35,192 nt of DNA from an uncultured Chitinophagaceae bacterium (GTDB taxonomy: Bacteria > Bacteroidota > Bacteroidia > Chitinophagales > Chitinophagaceae), in assembly GCA_937900675.1 (NCBI GenBank), contig CALCEA010000050.1:1-35192 (forward strand), written 5' to 3'. Both the position numbers and the translations under genes were made by a program. Below, piece by piece: positions 7,742-16,801 of the stretch. Every line of letters begins with the position of its first letter. The first letter of the stretch is position 1. A model generated the notes under the pieces. That model was not told the DNA's origin and ran no database searches. It saw nothing but the letters and a program-made list of their open reading frames with translations.

Positions 7742-8830
7742 GACCTGATATCTTAAAAGCAGATCCGAGTCAAATTGCATTACTTCTATTAATTCTAAAG
7801 AATAAGCATTCTCCATTTCTTGTGTAATGGATGACTCAAATGCATTAATTGATGCGCTATCTGTTATTATTTTTGGACAAATAAAAATATTCAATTCGTC
7901 AACTAGGTTATTTGATATAAATGCGGCGTTTAATGTACCTCCTGCCTCAATCAATACTTCACAGATATTTTTTTCAAGTAGTTTTTGGCTTAATGTTTTA
8001 AGATCTAGATGTCCGTCTAATAATGGAACCTGAATCATTTCAATAAACTCATCTAAATTCTTTGGTATATCTAAATGCGAAACCAAATATATTTTTGTAT
8101 TGGTGCGCTTGTAAAATAAAGCCAGCTCTTTATTTTTTAAAATAGATAAATCCTTATCTAGAATAATTAAGTGCTGTTCCTTTTCTTCTTGATCTTCTAT
8201 TCGAATATTTAGTTTAGCGTTATCTTGAAGTACGGTTTTTGCAGAAGTTAAAATAGCATCCACTTTGCTTCTTAATACCCTATGAACATATTGTCTGCTT
8301 TTTTCATTGGAGATCCATTTGCTATTTCCATTGCTATCAGCAATTGATCCATTGACTGTAGTGGCAGTTTTAAGAATATAACGAGGTCTTTGCAATTGCT
8401 GATTGATCATGAAAACTTGGTTTAGTTTTTCTATTTCAGCTAAAGGAATGATCTCTACTTCAATGCCTGCTTCAGAAAGAATTTTAGCACCTGATACTTT
8501 TGGGTTAGGATCCATTGAGCCAATGACTACTTTTTTTATCTTATGCTGTACAATTAAATCTGAACAAGGGGGCGTTTTCCCAAAATGAGAACAGGGTTCT
8601 AGCGTGACATAAAGGGTGCTTTTAGACAAATCTGTTTGGTTCTCAAGGGCTTCTTGTATGGCATACACTTCAGCATGGGCCTCGCCTAGCTTTTTGTGGT
8701 ATCCTTGCCCCTTAATTGCTCCATTTTCATCAACAATAATTGCGCCTACAAATGGGTTGGGTCTAATATCCTTGGGATTGGCTTTTTGGGCCAATAAAAA
8801 AGCTTTTTGTAAATAGACTGTTGCATCCAT
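7733..8830 (-). CDS. ribD: Bifunctional riboflavin deaminase/reductase
   Basis: A 365-residue two-domain enzyme for the second and third steps of riboflavin synthesis. The N-terminal deaminase (about 1-145) has zinc ligands His52 in HAEVYA (catalytic Glu54), Cys80 in LEPCSHFGKTPPC and Cys89. The C-terminal reductase (about 150-365) has RPRYILKTATTVNGSIAD, SKWISNEKSR, VDAILTSAKTVLQDNAKLN and LIEAGGTLNAAF. It is transcribed away from ribE, with 42 bp between the starts and a -7 box for each direction. Its 3' end overlaps nadB by 9 bp. Confidence 0.95.
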   Translation of the reverse strand: MDATVYLQKAFLLAQKANPKDIRPNPFVGAIIVDENGAIKGQGYHKKLGEAHAEVYAIQEALENQTDLSKSTLYVTLEPCSHFGKTPPCSDLIVQHKIKKVVIGSMDPNPKVSGAKILSEAGIEVEIIPLAEIEKLNQVFMINQQLQRPRYILKTATTVNGSIADSNGNSKWISNEKSRQYVHRVLRSKVDAILTSAKTVLQDNAKLNIRIEDQEEKEQHLIILDKDLSILKNKELALFYKRTNTKIYLVSHLDIPKNLDEFIEMIQVPLLDGHLDLKTLSQKLLEKNICEVLIEAGGTLNAAFISNNLVDELNIFICPKIITDSASINAFESSITQEMENAYSLELIEVMQFDSDLLLRYQVLH

Positions 8831-8836
8831 AAAGAG

Positions 8837-8844
8837 TATCTTTG
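8837..8844 (+). promoter_or_regulatory. -7 box of the ribE-ribBA-ribH operon
   Basis: TATCTTTG matches TAnnTTTG and ends 28 bp before the ribE ATG. I see no well-spaced -33 element. The 42-bp gap leaves no room for an FMN riboswitch. Confidence 0.5.
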
Positions 8845-8849
8845 CAACT

Positions 8850-8857
8850 CAAAATTA
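8850..8857 (-). promoter_or_regulatory. -7 box of ribD
   Basis: CAAAATTA on the + strand reads TAATTTTG on the minus strand and ends 19 bp before the ribD ATG. It lies 5 bp from the ribE -7 box, so the two promoters are back to back and could compete. Confidence 0.42.
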
Positions 8858-8872
8858 ACCAGATTTTATCAG

Positions 8873-9472
8873 ATGTTTACAGGAATTGTTTCAGACGCTT
8901 TAATTGATCAAATTATCCCAGATACCAATGGTTGGGAATTAATGATTAATGCACCCACTATTGCTCAAAAAGTGCAAATAGGAGATAGTGTTGCAATTGA
9001 TGGTGCCTGTTTATCGGTTATTAAAATTGAAAAAAATTTACTTAGCTTTTATGTTTCTACAGAGAGTATTGATAAAACCATTATCCAATTTTATACTCCT
9101 GGCAGAAAAATAAATATTGAATTACCTATGCAACCAAAGGGTTATTTAGGGGGGCATTATGTTTTGGGCCATGTAGATGCAAAAGCCACAGTTTCAAAAA
9201 TAATCGCTGGAGAAAAAGCATGGTTTTTTAATATTGATGTACCATCAGAATTTGTTAAGTATGTAGTATATAAAGGTTCTATTGCTATTAATGGTATTAG
9301 CTTAACCATTAATAAAGTAGTTGATCATACCATTGAATTATGTATTATCCCTGTAACAATTGCTAAGACCAATATGTCCTTGTTAAAGGAAGGAGATTTA
9401 GTGAATATTGAGTTCGATATATTGGCAAAGTATACAGAACAATTATTGAATAAAAGAGCGCAAGATGTTTAA
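8873..9472 (+). CDS. ribE: Riboflavin synthase, alpha subunit
   Basis: A 199-residue enzyme dismutating two 6,7-dimethyl-8-ribityllumazines to riboflavin. The N-terminus MFTGIV is the family signature. Two lumazine-binding barrels are seen: the first (about 1-95) with GDSVAIDGACLSV and the second (about 98-190) with GGHYVLGHVDA and GSIAINGISLTIN, followed by a C-terminal helix. Length is typical. Its last 8 bases overlap the start of ribBA, indicating coupled translation. It is first in the rightward ribE-ribBA-ribH unit. Confidence 0.95.
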   Translation: MFTGIVSDALIDQIIPDTNGWELMINAPTIAQKVQIGDSVAIDGACLSVIKIEKNLLSFYVSTESIDKTIIQFYTPGRKINIELPMQPKGYLGGHYVLGHVDAKATVSKIIAGEKAWFFNIDVPSEFVKYVVYKGSIAINGISLTINKVVDHTIELCIIPVTIAKTNMSLLKEGDLVNIEFDILAKYTEQLLNKRAQDV

Positions 9473-10664
9473 TAAAATAGAAGAAGCTTTAGAAGCTTTT
9501 AAATTGGGGAACCCCATTTTAGTGGTGGATGATGAGTCTAGAGAAAATGAAGGGGATATAATTTTTGCTGCCAGCAAGGCAACCCAAGAAAAATTAAATT
9601 TATGTGCTAAAGAAGCAAGGGGCTTGGTATGTATTGCAATGGATCCAAGTATTGCAAAAAGATTGGATTTAAAACCTGTTAGTTCTAATCATTTAGATCC
9701 TTTTCATACAGCATTTTACGACTCTATAGATGCCATGCCTCAATTTGGTATAACAACTGGTATTTCAGCAAAAGAAAGAGCTATTACTGCTGCCTTGGTG
9801 GCTGATCCGAATACTAAACCCAATGATTTTATTAAACCTGGTCACTTATTCCCTGTAGTAGCAAAAAAGCAAGGTGTTTTGGTAAGACAGGGGCATACAG
9901 AAGCAGCGGTGGATTTATGTAAATTAACGGAACAAGAGCCCGCAGCAATTATTTGCGAAGTAATGGATGCAGATGGAAATATGATGAGAAGAGATGGCTT
10001 ATTTGAATTTGCAAAAAAGCACGAGCTTCCAATGATTACTATTCAACAAATAGTGGATTATAGAAATAGCAAAGAGAATCATTTATTATTTGTGTCAAAG
10101 GCGAAATTACCCACTGAGTTTGGAGAATTGGATATTCAAGTCTTTGAAAATTATTTGACAGGGGTTGAACAAGTGGTTGTTTCTTCCAATACTACTCAAA
10201 ACAAACCCATTGTAAGAATTCATAGTGAATGTTTAACGGGAGATGTTTTTGGAAGTAAAAGATGCGATTGCCAAGATCAGTTACATCAATCACTTTCAAT
10301 GATAGCGGAAAATGGGAATGGGTATTTAATTTATTTAAAAGGTCATGAAGGAAGGGGTATAGGTATTGGCAATAAGATTGCTGCATACGCCTTACAGGAA
10401 AACGGCATGAATACCTATGAAGCCAATGAGGCATTGGGTTTACCTAGGGATAAGCGAAATTATATAGATGCCATTTGGATTTTGAAGGCTTTGCATATTG
10501 ATCAATTTCAATTTATTTCAAATAATCCTGAAAAAATAGATGCCTTAAAAAAAGCAGGATTTGAATTTGAAGTAATTCAAGTGGCTTCGAAGTCTAATGA
10601 CCATAATGTTAAATACTTATCAGACAAAATCGAATTGGCCAAACATACTTTAAAATTTAATTAA
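9465..10664 (+). CDS. ribBA: Fused DHBP synthase / GTP cyclohydrolase II
   Basis: A 399-residue bifunctional enzyme feeding both branches of riboflavin synthesis. Residues 1 to about 200 are 3,4-dihydroxy-2-butanone-4-phosphate synthase: DDESRENEGDIIFAA, RQGHTEAAVDL and MRRDGLFEFA. Residues from about 205 to 399 are GTP cyclohydrolase II: the zinc site SECLTGDVFGSKRCDC, GHEGRGIGIGNKIAAYALQ and FISNNPEK. The segment DKRNYIDAIWILKALHI departs from the common RDYGIGAQIL but keeps the Arg and Tyr. Both active sites look intact. The start overlaps ribE by 8 bp; ribH follows after 1 bp. Confidence 0.95.
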   Translation: MFNKIEEALEAFKLGNPILVVDDESRENEGDIIFAASKATQEKLNLCAKEARGLVCIAMDPSIAKRLDLKPVSSNHLDPFHTAFYDSIDAMPQFGITTGISAKERAITAALVADPNTKPNDFIKPGHLFPVVAKKQGVLVRQGHTEAAVDLCKLTEQEPAAIICEVMDADGNMMRRDGLFEFAKKHELPMITIQQIVDYRNSKENHLLFVSKAKLPTEFGELDIQVFENYLTGVEQVVVSSNTTQNKPIVRIHSECLTGDVFGSKRCDCQDQLHQSLSMIAENGNGYLIYLKGHEGRGIGIGNKIAAYALQENGMNTYEANEALGLPRDKRNYIDAIWILKALHIDQFQFISNNPEKIDALKKAGFEFEVIQVASKSNDHNVKYLSDKIELAKHTLKFN

Positions 10665-10665
10665 G

Positions 10666-11079
10666 ATGATCGCAATTGTTAAAGCAACATTCAATAGTCA
10701 TATTACTGATTTGCTAGAAGCTTCTTGTGCAGATTATTTACAGGAGCAAAATTATCCTTTCGAATCATTTGAATGTCCGGGTGCGGTAGAAACGGTTGTG
10801 TATGCCAATAAATTAATCCAATCCAATAAGTATAAATCGATCATAGTAATAGGTGCCATTATTCAAGGTGATACAGATCATTACGAATATGTATGCCAAT
10901 ATGTAACAAATGGAATAAGCCATCTATCTGCCATTTCAACAACGCCTATCATTTTTGGTATATTAACTACACAAAATGAAGAGCTAGCATACGAAAGAGC
11001 TGCTATAGATAGAATGAATAAAGGCAAGGAGTTTGCAGAAACTGCTTTATATATGATTAATGCTTTTGAAAAGCTTTAA
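10666..11079 (+). CDS. ribH: 6,7-dimethyl-8-ribityllumazine synthase, short form
   Basis: A 137-residue lumazine synthase joining 5-amino-6-ribitylaminouracil and DHBP. Active-site segments are present: Phe9-Asn10, CPGAVETV, GAIIQGDTDHYEYVC with catalytic His72, IIFGILTTQNEELAYERA with Arg111, and MNKGKEFAETAL. It lacks roughly 15 N-terminal residues relative to the B. subtilis enzyme (154 aa), the part that forms an intersubunit strand. The ATG is 1 bp after the ribBA stop, so an upstream start would have to lie inside ribBA. It ends 1 bp before the convergent efflux gene. Confidence 0.9.
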   Translation: MIAIVKATFNSHITDLLEASCADYLQEQNYPFESFECPGAVETVVYANKLIQSNKYKSIIVIGAIIQGDTDHYEYVCQYVTNGISHLSAISTTPIIFGILTTQNEELAYERAAIDRMNKGKEFAETALYMINAFEKL

Positions 11080-11080
11080 T

Positions 11081-12496
11081 CTACTCCCAGCCCCCGCCAA
11101 TACTCTTATAAACATTTAATGCAGTAATTTTTTTACGCTTTGCTACATTGATGAGTTCAATATTGGACTGTAATGCATTTTGTTGCGCTATAATTACATC
11201 TATATATGGAACCCTCGCAGACTTATATAATGATAGGGCATTGTCTACAGCAAGATTGGTTTCTTCATTTTTCTTTTTAGCAATAGTGTTAATGGCAGTT
11301 AAATTATTTAATTCAGAAAACTCATTCACTACTTCAACATAGCCATTGATAATTTTTTGCTGATACATGGATAGTGCTTCAATTTCGTTAGCATTAGCTA
11401 GATTAAAATTTGCTTTAATAGCAGATTTATTTACTAGTGGAGCCACTAAGCCACCCAATAAATTAAATGCCATAGATTCAGGTGTTTTAAATAGGTAACT
11501 ACTATTGAAAGCTTGGAATCCAATACCAGAAATAATATTGAAGCTAGGTAGGAAAGCCGCTTTGGCTGCTTTTACATCCAGTTTAGCTGCACTTAAATTA
11601 AGTTCTGCAGCCTTAATATCTGGTCTTGTATTCAATAAGTCAGAAGGTAATCCTTTTTGCAAGACGGTATTAGCTTGATAAAGACTCTCTTTATTACGAT
11701 GAATGGTTTGAGAAAATCTGCCCACTAAAAGATTTAATCCATTTTCATTTCTAAGAATTTGTTGTTGAATTTCTAATTCAAGCATTAATAGGTTTTGTAG
11801 CTGACCACTAAATTGTAGTACCGCTAATTCGTTCGTTTTCCCTGCATCTTTTTGAGCTTTAACATACTCTAAAGCCTCTTTTTGTTTGGTAATGGTTTCT
11901 TTGATGATTTCTAGTTCATTATCTAAAGCAATAAGTTCATAATATCTTGTTGCAATTTCAGTAACAAGATTTGTTTTAATGTATTTAATACCTTCTTCAG
12001 TAGAAAGCAATTTAGCATAAGCTGCTTTTTTCTGATTATTTAATTTGCCTCTAAAATCTACTTCCCAATTCGCTTGAAATCCTGTAAAAATATCAGGCAA
12101 ATTCACTGGAACTCTTTTATTGGGAATAATATCGGTGGTGCTGTTTCCCGCTCCATCCATGGTATACAAGCCAAATCTTCTTACTCCACCACTTAGACTG
12201 ATATTGATTTCTGGATTTAACTTACCCTTGTAAAATTGAAGACTAGATTTAGCCATTTCAATTTTCTGAAAAGCCATCTGCAAGTCATTGTTATAAATAA
12301 ATGCAGAATCGATTAAATTGGTTAAAATAGAATCGTTTAGATATTCATTTCTATTAATACGAGTGATGGACTCGTTAGATGGATTATCATAATTGGATGG
12401 CAATTCTTTGTATGCTATGCTATTCTGCCCCTGTTGATATCCTGTACATGCAGATAAAACAAATACAATACCTACAGATGATATTAATTTCTTCAT
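11081..12496 (-). CDS. RND efflux outer-membrane channel lipoprotein (TolC/OprM family)
   Basis: A 471-residue outer-membrane factor. The signal peptide ends in a lipobox, VLSAC, with acylated Cys17. Two repeated coiled-coil/beta halves (about 40-250 and 260-471) are visible, the second with DLLNTRPDIKAAELNLSAAKLDVKAAKA, the hallmark of the NodT/OprM group. It forms the trimeric exit duct for the upstream RND pump. It is last in the leftward operon, 2 bp after the pump stop codon, and runs to 1 bp from convergent ribH without a recognisable terminator. Confidence 0.92.
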   Translation of the reverse strand: MKKLISSVGIVFVLSACTGYQQGQNSIAYKELPSNYDNPSNESITRINRNEYLNDSILTNLIDSAFIYNNDLQMAFQKIEMAKSSLQFYKGKLNPEINISLSGGVRRFGLYTMDGAGNSTTDIIPNKRVPVNLPDIFTGFQANWEVDFRGKLNNQKKAAYAKLLSTEEGIKYIKTNLVTEIATRYYELIALDNELEIIKETITKQKEALEYVKAQKDAGKTNELAVLQFSGQLQNLLMLELEIQQQILRNENGLNLLVGRFSQTIHRNKESLYQANTVLQKGLPSDLLNTRPDIKAAELNLSAAKLDVKAAKAAFLPSFNIISGIGFQAFNSSYLFKTPESMAFNLLGGLVAPLVNKSAIKANFNLANANEIEALSMYQQKIINGYVEVVNEFSELNNLTAINTIAKKKNEETNLAVDNALSLYKSARVPYIDVIIAQQNALQSNIELINVAKRKKITALNVYKSIGGGWE

Positions 12497-12498
12497 GA

Positions 12499-15400
12499 TT
12501 ATAAAGTTTCTTTGATAGTGATCTGGTTTTTCTTTTTTGATCTTTTTACATCTAGGGTTGCAAAAATTACATACAAACCAGGAATCACAAGTATTCCAAG
12601 TACAGTACCTAATAGCATGCCCCCAGTTGCAGTTGCGCCAATAGTTCTATTGCCTATAGCACCTGCTCCACTTGCAAATAATAATGGAATTAAACCTGCA
12701 ATGAATGCGAAAGAAGTCATTAAAATTGGCCTTAATCTTACTTTTGCGGCTTCAATAGCGGCCTCTAAAGGAGTTTTACCTTCGCTTTGTTTTAAAGTAG
12801 CAAATTCAACAATCAATATGGCATTCTTACCTAATAAGCCAATTAACATAATGATGGCGATTTGCGCATAAATATTGTTCTCTAAACCAAAGAAATACAA
12901 GAACATAAATGCGCCTACTGTACCTGCGGGAAGAGACAATATCACAGGCATAGGCAATAAGAAGCTTTCATATTGTGCAGAAAGCAATAAATAAATGAAT
13001 AATAAACAAACAAGAAATATGTAAATAGATTCATTGCCTTGCTCTGCCTGGTCTTTTGAAGAACCTGCCCAGTCATAATCATATCCTTTTGGGAGCTTTG
13101 CAAGGGCTGTTGCTTTAATGGCATCAATAGCTTGTCCACTACTAAACTTCTTTTCTGGTTCTCCATTTATAATTGCAGACGGATACATATTGTATCTGGT
13201 TACTTGTTCTGGTCCATATATTTTTTCAATGGTTAAAAAACTAGATACAGAAACCATTTCTCCATTTCTATTTTTAACATTGAGCTTTAAAATATCTTCT
13301 GGGTGAGCTCTAAATTCAGGAGCTGCTTGAACCATTACACGATATAATTGACCAAATCGAATAAAATTAGTTGCATATTCACTACCTAAAAATGTTTGTA
13401 GACTATTTAAAATATCATCTACTATTACATTTTTTTGAGCAGCTTTAGTGTAATCAATATTTACCATGTATTGTGGGAAGGATGCATCAAAAGAAGTATA
13501 GGTATTTCTTAATGCTTCGTGTTTATTTAATTCCACCACAAAATCATTGGTAACTTTTTCAAATGCTTTTAAATCTCCCTTACCTGTTTTATCTAATAAT
13601 CTTAACTCAAATCCGCTAGCATTTCCATAGCCTGGAATAGGGGGTGGTGTAAAGAATTCAATTTTTGCATCTTTGATATTCTTGGTTTTATCTTTAAGTA
13701 TCTCAATAGTTTCTTGGTCGGTATATTTTCTTTGATCCCAATTTTTTAAGCTAATTAAGTTCATTCCAAAATTCGCTCCAGTTCCGTCAGTTAGCACATT
13801 AAAGCCAGCCAGGGTAGATACAGAACTCACCATATCTAAATTATTGGCTACTTCTTGAATAGCGTCTACCACTTTTTCTGTTCTTTCCAAAGTAGCACCA
13901 GATGGAGAAGTAATATTGGCATAAATGGTTCCCTGATCTTCGTTTGGAATAAAACCATTCGGTAATATTTTCCCCAATACTCCAGTGATCAAACAGAATG
14001 CAATGAGCGATCCATATATTACCACTCGTTTATTAGAGATGAGTTCAATAACCCATTGAAACTTATTTTCTACTTTGTCATATCCATTGTTAAATCTTTT
14101 TAAGAATTTAGTTAACCAATTGTTGGAACTAGAGGAAGTATCATGAGGCTTTAATAATAAAACGCAAAGAGCTGGTGTTAGGGTTAATGCCACAATACCA
14201 GAAAGTACAATGGCAACAGCCATGGTTAATGAAAACTCTCTGTAAAAAATACCGGTAGGTCCTGGAATAAAAGATACTGGAATAAATACAGCAGACATGA
14301 CCAAGGTAATGGCAATGATAGCCCCAGAAATCTCTTTCATTGCCTCGTCCGTTGCAACAGATGGAGTCATGTGAAATTTCTCCATCTTATAATGCACTGC
14401 TTCCACAACCACAATGGCATTGTCTACTACAATTCCTATGGCAAGCACCAACGCAAACAAAGTAATTAGGTTTAATGAAAATCCAAAGAACTGCATAAAC
14501 AAGAATGTACCAATTAAAGAAACTGGAACTGTTAATGCAGGAATTAGGGTAGATCTCCAATCTTGTAAAAAGATAAATACTACTAAGGACACTAATAAAA
14601 AGGCTTCCAATAAAGTTTTTAAAACCACTTTAATAGAGGCATTTAAAAAGTTAGACACATCGTAGCTTACTGTATAGTCAATGTCTGCGCTAAAGTTTTT
14701 CTTTAGCTGATCCATTCTTTTTTTAATGTTGGCAATTACCTCATTAGCGTTTGTTCCAGGTCTTTGTTTTAAAAGTACCGCAGCAGAAGGTCTTCCATTT
14801 TCTTTGGAGATAACATCATACTCTTGAGAACCAAGTTCAATTTCTGCAACATCTTTTAATTTCAATAAAGCTCCATCTGAAGTACTCTTGATAATAATGT
14901 TTTGATATTGTTCTTCTGTGTTGAATTTCCCGATATACTTTAATACATACTGTAATGATTGTGGTCTTTTACCTGATGCGTCTCCTACTTTACCTGGTGC
15001 AGCTTCAATATTTTGTTCTTTTAAACTATTAATAATATCCTGACTTGAGATATTGTATGCATGCATTTTAACAGGGTTTAACCAAATACGCATGGAGTAT
15101 TCACGCATACCCATAATATCTGCAAATCCTACACCTTCAATTCTTTTTAATTCAGGTAAAATATTGATATCTGTGAAATTGTATAAAAACTTTTCATCTA
15201 TACTTGTATCATTACTTAATAAGTTTAAATACAATAACATACTATTCTGAACTTTCTCCACAATTACACCCGCTTTAACTGCTTCCTGCGGTAATTCATC
15301 CAATGCAGAAGACACTCTGTTCTGAACATTAACGGCAGCTAATTCTGGATCTGTTCCTGATTTAAATACAATATTGATTACACTGGTACCATCATTTCCA

Positions 15401-15645
15401 GAAACCGAAGACATATAGGCCATTCCTGGAACACCATTGATAGCTCTTTCTAAAGGAGTTACTACTGCTTTCACACAGGTTTCTGCATTGGCGCCAGTGT
15501 ATTTTGTAGTAACAGTAACTTCTGTAGGTGCAATGTTTGGAAATTGTGTGATAGGCAATTGTGTTAATGCGATTAATCCAAGCAGTAAAATAAATATAGA
15601 GATAACAATAGATAGTACTGGTCTATTTGTAAATTTTAATGTCAT
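12499..15645 (-). CDS. RND multidrug efflux permease (HAE1/AcrB-like)
   Basis: A 1048-residue inner-membrane pump of normal HAE1 length, with a first helix at about residues 10-28 and further helix clusters at about 340-500 and 860-1030. The PxxQFPxIxP-like opening is LPITQFPNIAP. In TM4 the proton-relay motif reads AIGIVVDNAIVVVE, giving Asp408 and Asn409 where E. coli AcrB has Asp407-Asp408. The TM10 lysine is kept in GLLGKNAILIVEFA. Two porter-domain regions lie in the periplasmic loops. Substrates cannot be told from sequence. It overlaps the adaptor gene by 4 bp and precedes the channel gene by 2 bp. Confidence 0.95.
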   Translation of the reverse strand: MTLKFTNRPVLSIVISIFILLLGLIALTQLPITQFPNIAPTEVTVTTKYTGANAETCVKAVVTPLERAINGVPGMAYMSSVSGNDGTSVINIVFKSGTDPELAAVNVQNRVSSALDELPQEAVKAGVIVEKVQNSMLLYLNLLSNDTSIDEKFLYNFTDINILPELKRIEGVGFADIMGMREYSMRIWLNPVKMHAYNISSQDIINSLKEQNIEAAPGKVGDASGKRPQSLQYVLKYIGKFNTEEQYQNIIIKSTSDGALLKLKDVAEIELGSQEYDVISKENGRPSAAVLLKQRPGTNANEVIANIKKRMDQLKKNFSADIDYTVSYDVSNFLNASIKVVLKTLLEAFLLVSLVVFIFLQDWRSTLIPALTVPVSLIGTFLFMQFFGFSLNLITLFALVLAIGIVVDNAIVVVEAVHYKMEKFHMTPSVATDEAMKEISGAIIAITLVMSAVFIPVSFIPGPTGIFYREFSLTMAVAIVLSGIVALTLTPALCVLLLKPHDTSSSSNNWLTKFLKRFNNGYDKVENKFQWVIELISNKRVVIYGSLIAFCLITGVLGKILPNGFIPNEDQGTIYANITSPSGATLERTEKVVDAIQEVANNLDMVSSVSTLAGFNVLTDGTGANFGMNLISLKNWDQRKYTDQETIEILKDKTKNIKDAKIEFFTPPPIPGYGNASGFELRLLDKTGKGDLKAFEKVTNDFVVELNKHEALRNTYTSFDASFPQYMVNIDYTKAAQKNVIVDDILNSLQTFLGSEYATNFIRFGQLYRVMVQAAPEFRAHPEDILKLNVKNRNGEMVSVSSFLTIEKIYGPEQVTRYNMYPSAIINGEPEKKFSSGQAIDAIKATALAKLPKGYDYDWAGSSKDQAEQGNESIYIFLVCLLFIYLLLSAQYESFLLPMPVILSLPAGTVGAFMFLYFFGLENNIYAQIAIIMLIGLLGKNAILIVEFATLKQSEGKTPLEAAIEAAKVRLRPILMTSFAFIAGLIPLLFASGAGAIGNRTIGATATGGMLLGTVLGILVIPGLYVIFATLDVKRSKKKNQITIKETL

Positions 15646-16730
15646 AACTCAGTGTTTTTAATTAGCTTAAAGTTTACTTTGTCGCCAGTTTTAACAGTTT
15701 GAATTCCTTCAAATATTATTTTATCATCTTTTGTTAAATCTCTGTCCAATACAAAATAATTGCTTAGTCTATTGATTGGATTTATTTTTTTACTATATAC
15801 TTTACTATTCTTGTCTACTAAGTACACATATATATTTCCTTGTACTTCAAAAGTTGATTTCTGGGGTATAATAATTACATTCTTGTACAATTTCTTTACT
15901 AAAATTTTACCTGTACCGCCTTCTTTTAATAGTTTTTCTGGATTGGGAAATTTCGCTCTAAATGCAATGTTTCCGGTTTCTTTATTAAACTCTGTTTCTG
16001 TGGTTTCAATAGTGCCTGAATGTGGGTAGATAGAATTATTCGCTAAGGATAAAGTAACCATATTGTTCTTGCTATTAGACTGAACATAATCCAAGTAATC
16101 GATCTCTGAAACATTAAAATAAGCGAAAACTGATTCGTTGTTAGAAATAGAAGTTAATAAGGCCCCTTCATCTAATAGACTTCCTTTTTTATTAGGAATA
16201 CGATTGATGATGCCATCAAATGGTGCTTTGATTTTGGTGTATTCTACATGCAGCAATGCTTGCTCTTTGGCAACTCTTGCTTCGTTCACCTTTGCTTTAT
16301 TAATATTCACTTTGGTTGTCACCAGGTCTAATTCTGATTTGGAGACAATGTTTTTATCAAATAGCTTTTTAGTATTTTCAACTTCTATTTCAGTGGATCT
16401 TAATTCGGCTAATGCACTTTGAATGGCTGCTTCTGCTTTGTGAACATGCTGTTCAAATTCTTTACTATTTAATTTAAAAAGTATTTGCCCCTTATTTACT
16501 TTTTGTCCTTCGTCAATGTAAATGTCTTCTACAAATCCCTTTACTTTTGAACGAATTTCGACATTCTGAAAAGAATTAATTGTTGCAGCATATTCCCTTT
16601 CATAAGTAGTGTCTTTGATAACAGGGTTTACTACTAAATAAGTTTGCTCTTGGTTGATTACCGTTTTGTCAGAGCATGAGATCAATAAAATTGACATCCA
16701 CATACTCCATACCAATGAAGTTTTGTTCAT
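15642..16730 (-). CDS. RND efflux periplasmic adaptor (membrane fusion protein)
   Basis: A 362-residue adaptor linking pump and channel. A lipobox, LLISC, gives acylated Cys19. Domains in order: a barrel-sandwich hybrid half (about 55-85, with VEIRSKVKGFVEDIYIDEG), an alpha-hairpin (about 90-160), the second lipoyl half (TKIKAPFDGIINRI), then beta-barrel and membrane-proximal parts to about 360. Its stop overlaps the permease start by 4 bp. No consensus promoter lies directly upstream, so it is probably read from the promoter at 17174-17181 through the small exported gene. Confidence 0.93.
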   Translation of the reverse strand: MNKTSLVWSMWMSILLISCSDKTVINQEQTYLVVNPVIKDTTYEREYAATINSFQNVEIRSKVKGFVEDIYIDEGQKVNKGQILFKLNSKEFEQHVHKAEAAIQSALAELRSTEIEVENTKKLFDKNIVSKSELDLVTTKVNINKAKVNEARVAKEQALLHVEYTKIKAPFDGIINRIPNKKGSLLDEGALLTSISNNESVFAYFNVSEIDYLDYVQSNSKNNMVTLSLANNSIYPHSGTIETTETEFNKETGNIAFRAKFPNPEKLLKEGGTGKILVKKLYKNVIIIPQKSTFEVQGNIYVYLVDKNSKVYSKKINPINRLSNYFVLDRDLTKDDKIIFEGIQTVKTGDKVNFKLIKNTEL

Positions 16731-16772
16731 TGTGCTGAATTTTGTTTAGAAATAAAAAATTGAAAATCTAGT

Positions 16773-16790
16773 GTAGCTATAAAAAGCTAC
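16773..16790 (-). promoter_or_regulatory. Weak hairpin between the small exported gene and the adaptor gene
   Basis: GTAGCT at 16773-16778 and AGCTAC at 16785-16790 form a 6-bp stem with a 6-nt loop. There is no uninterrupted U tract after it on the minus strand, so it may be a partial terminator, a processing site, or chance. Confidence 0.22.
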
Positions 16791-16801
16791 GAATGCTTTA
16801 A

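Noticed and set aside
8831..8872. FMN riboswitch before ribE
   Set aside because: Only 42 bp separate ribD and ribE and two -7 boxes fill them; no RFN element fits.
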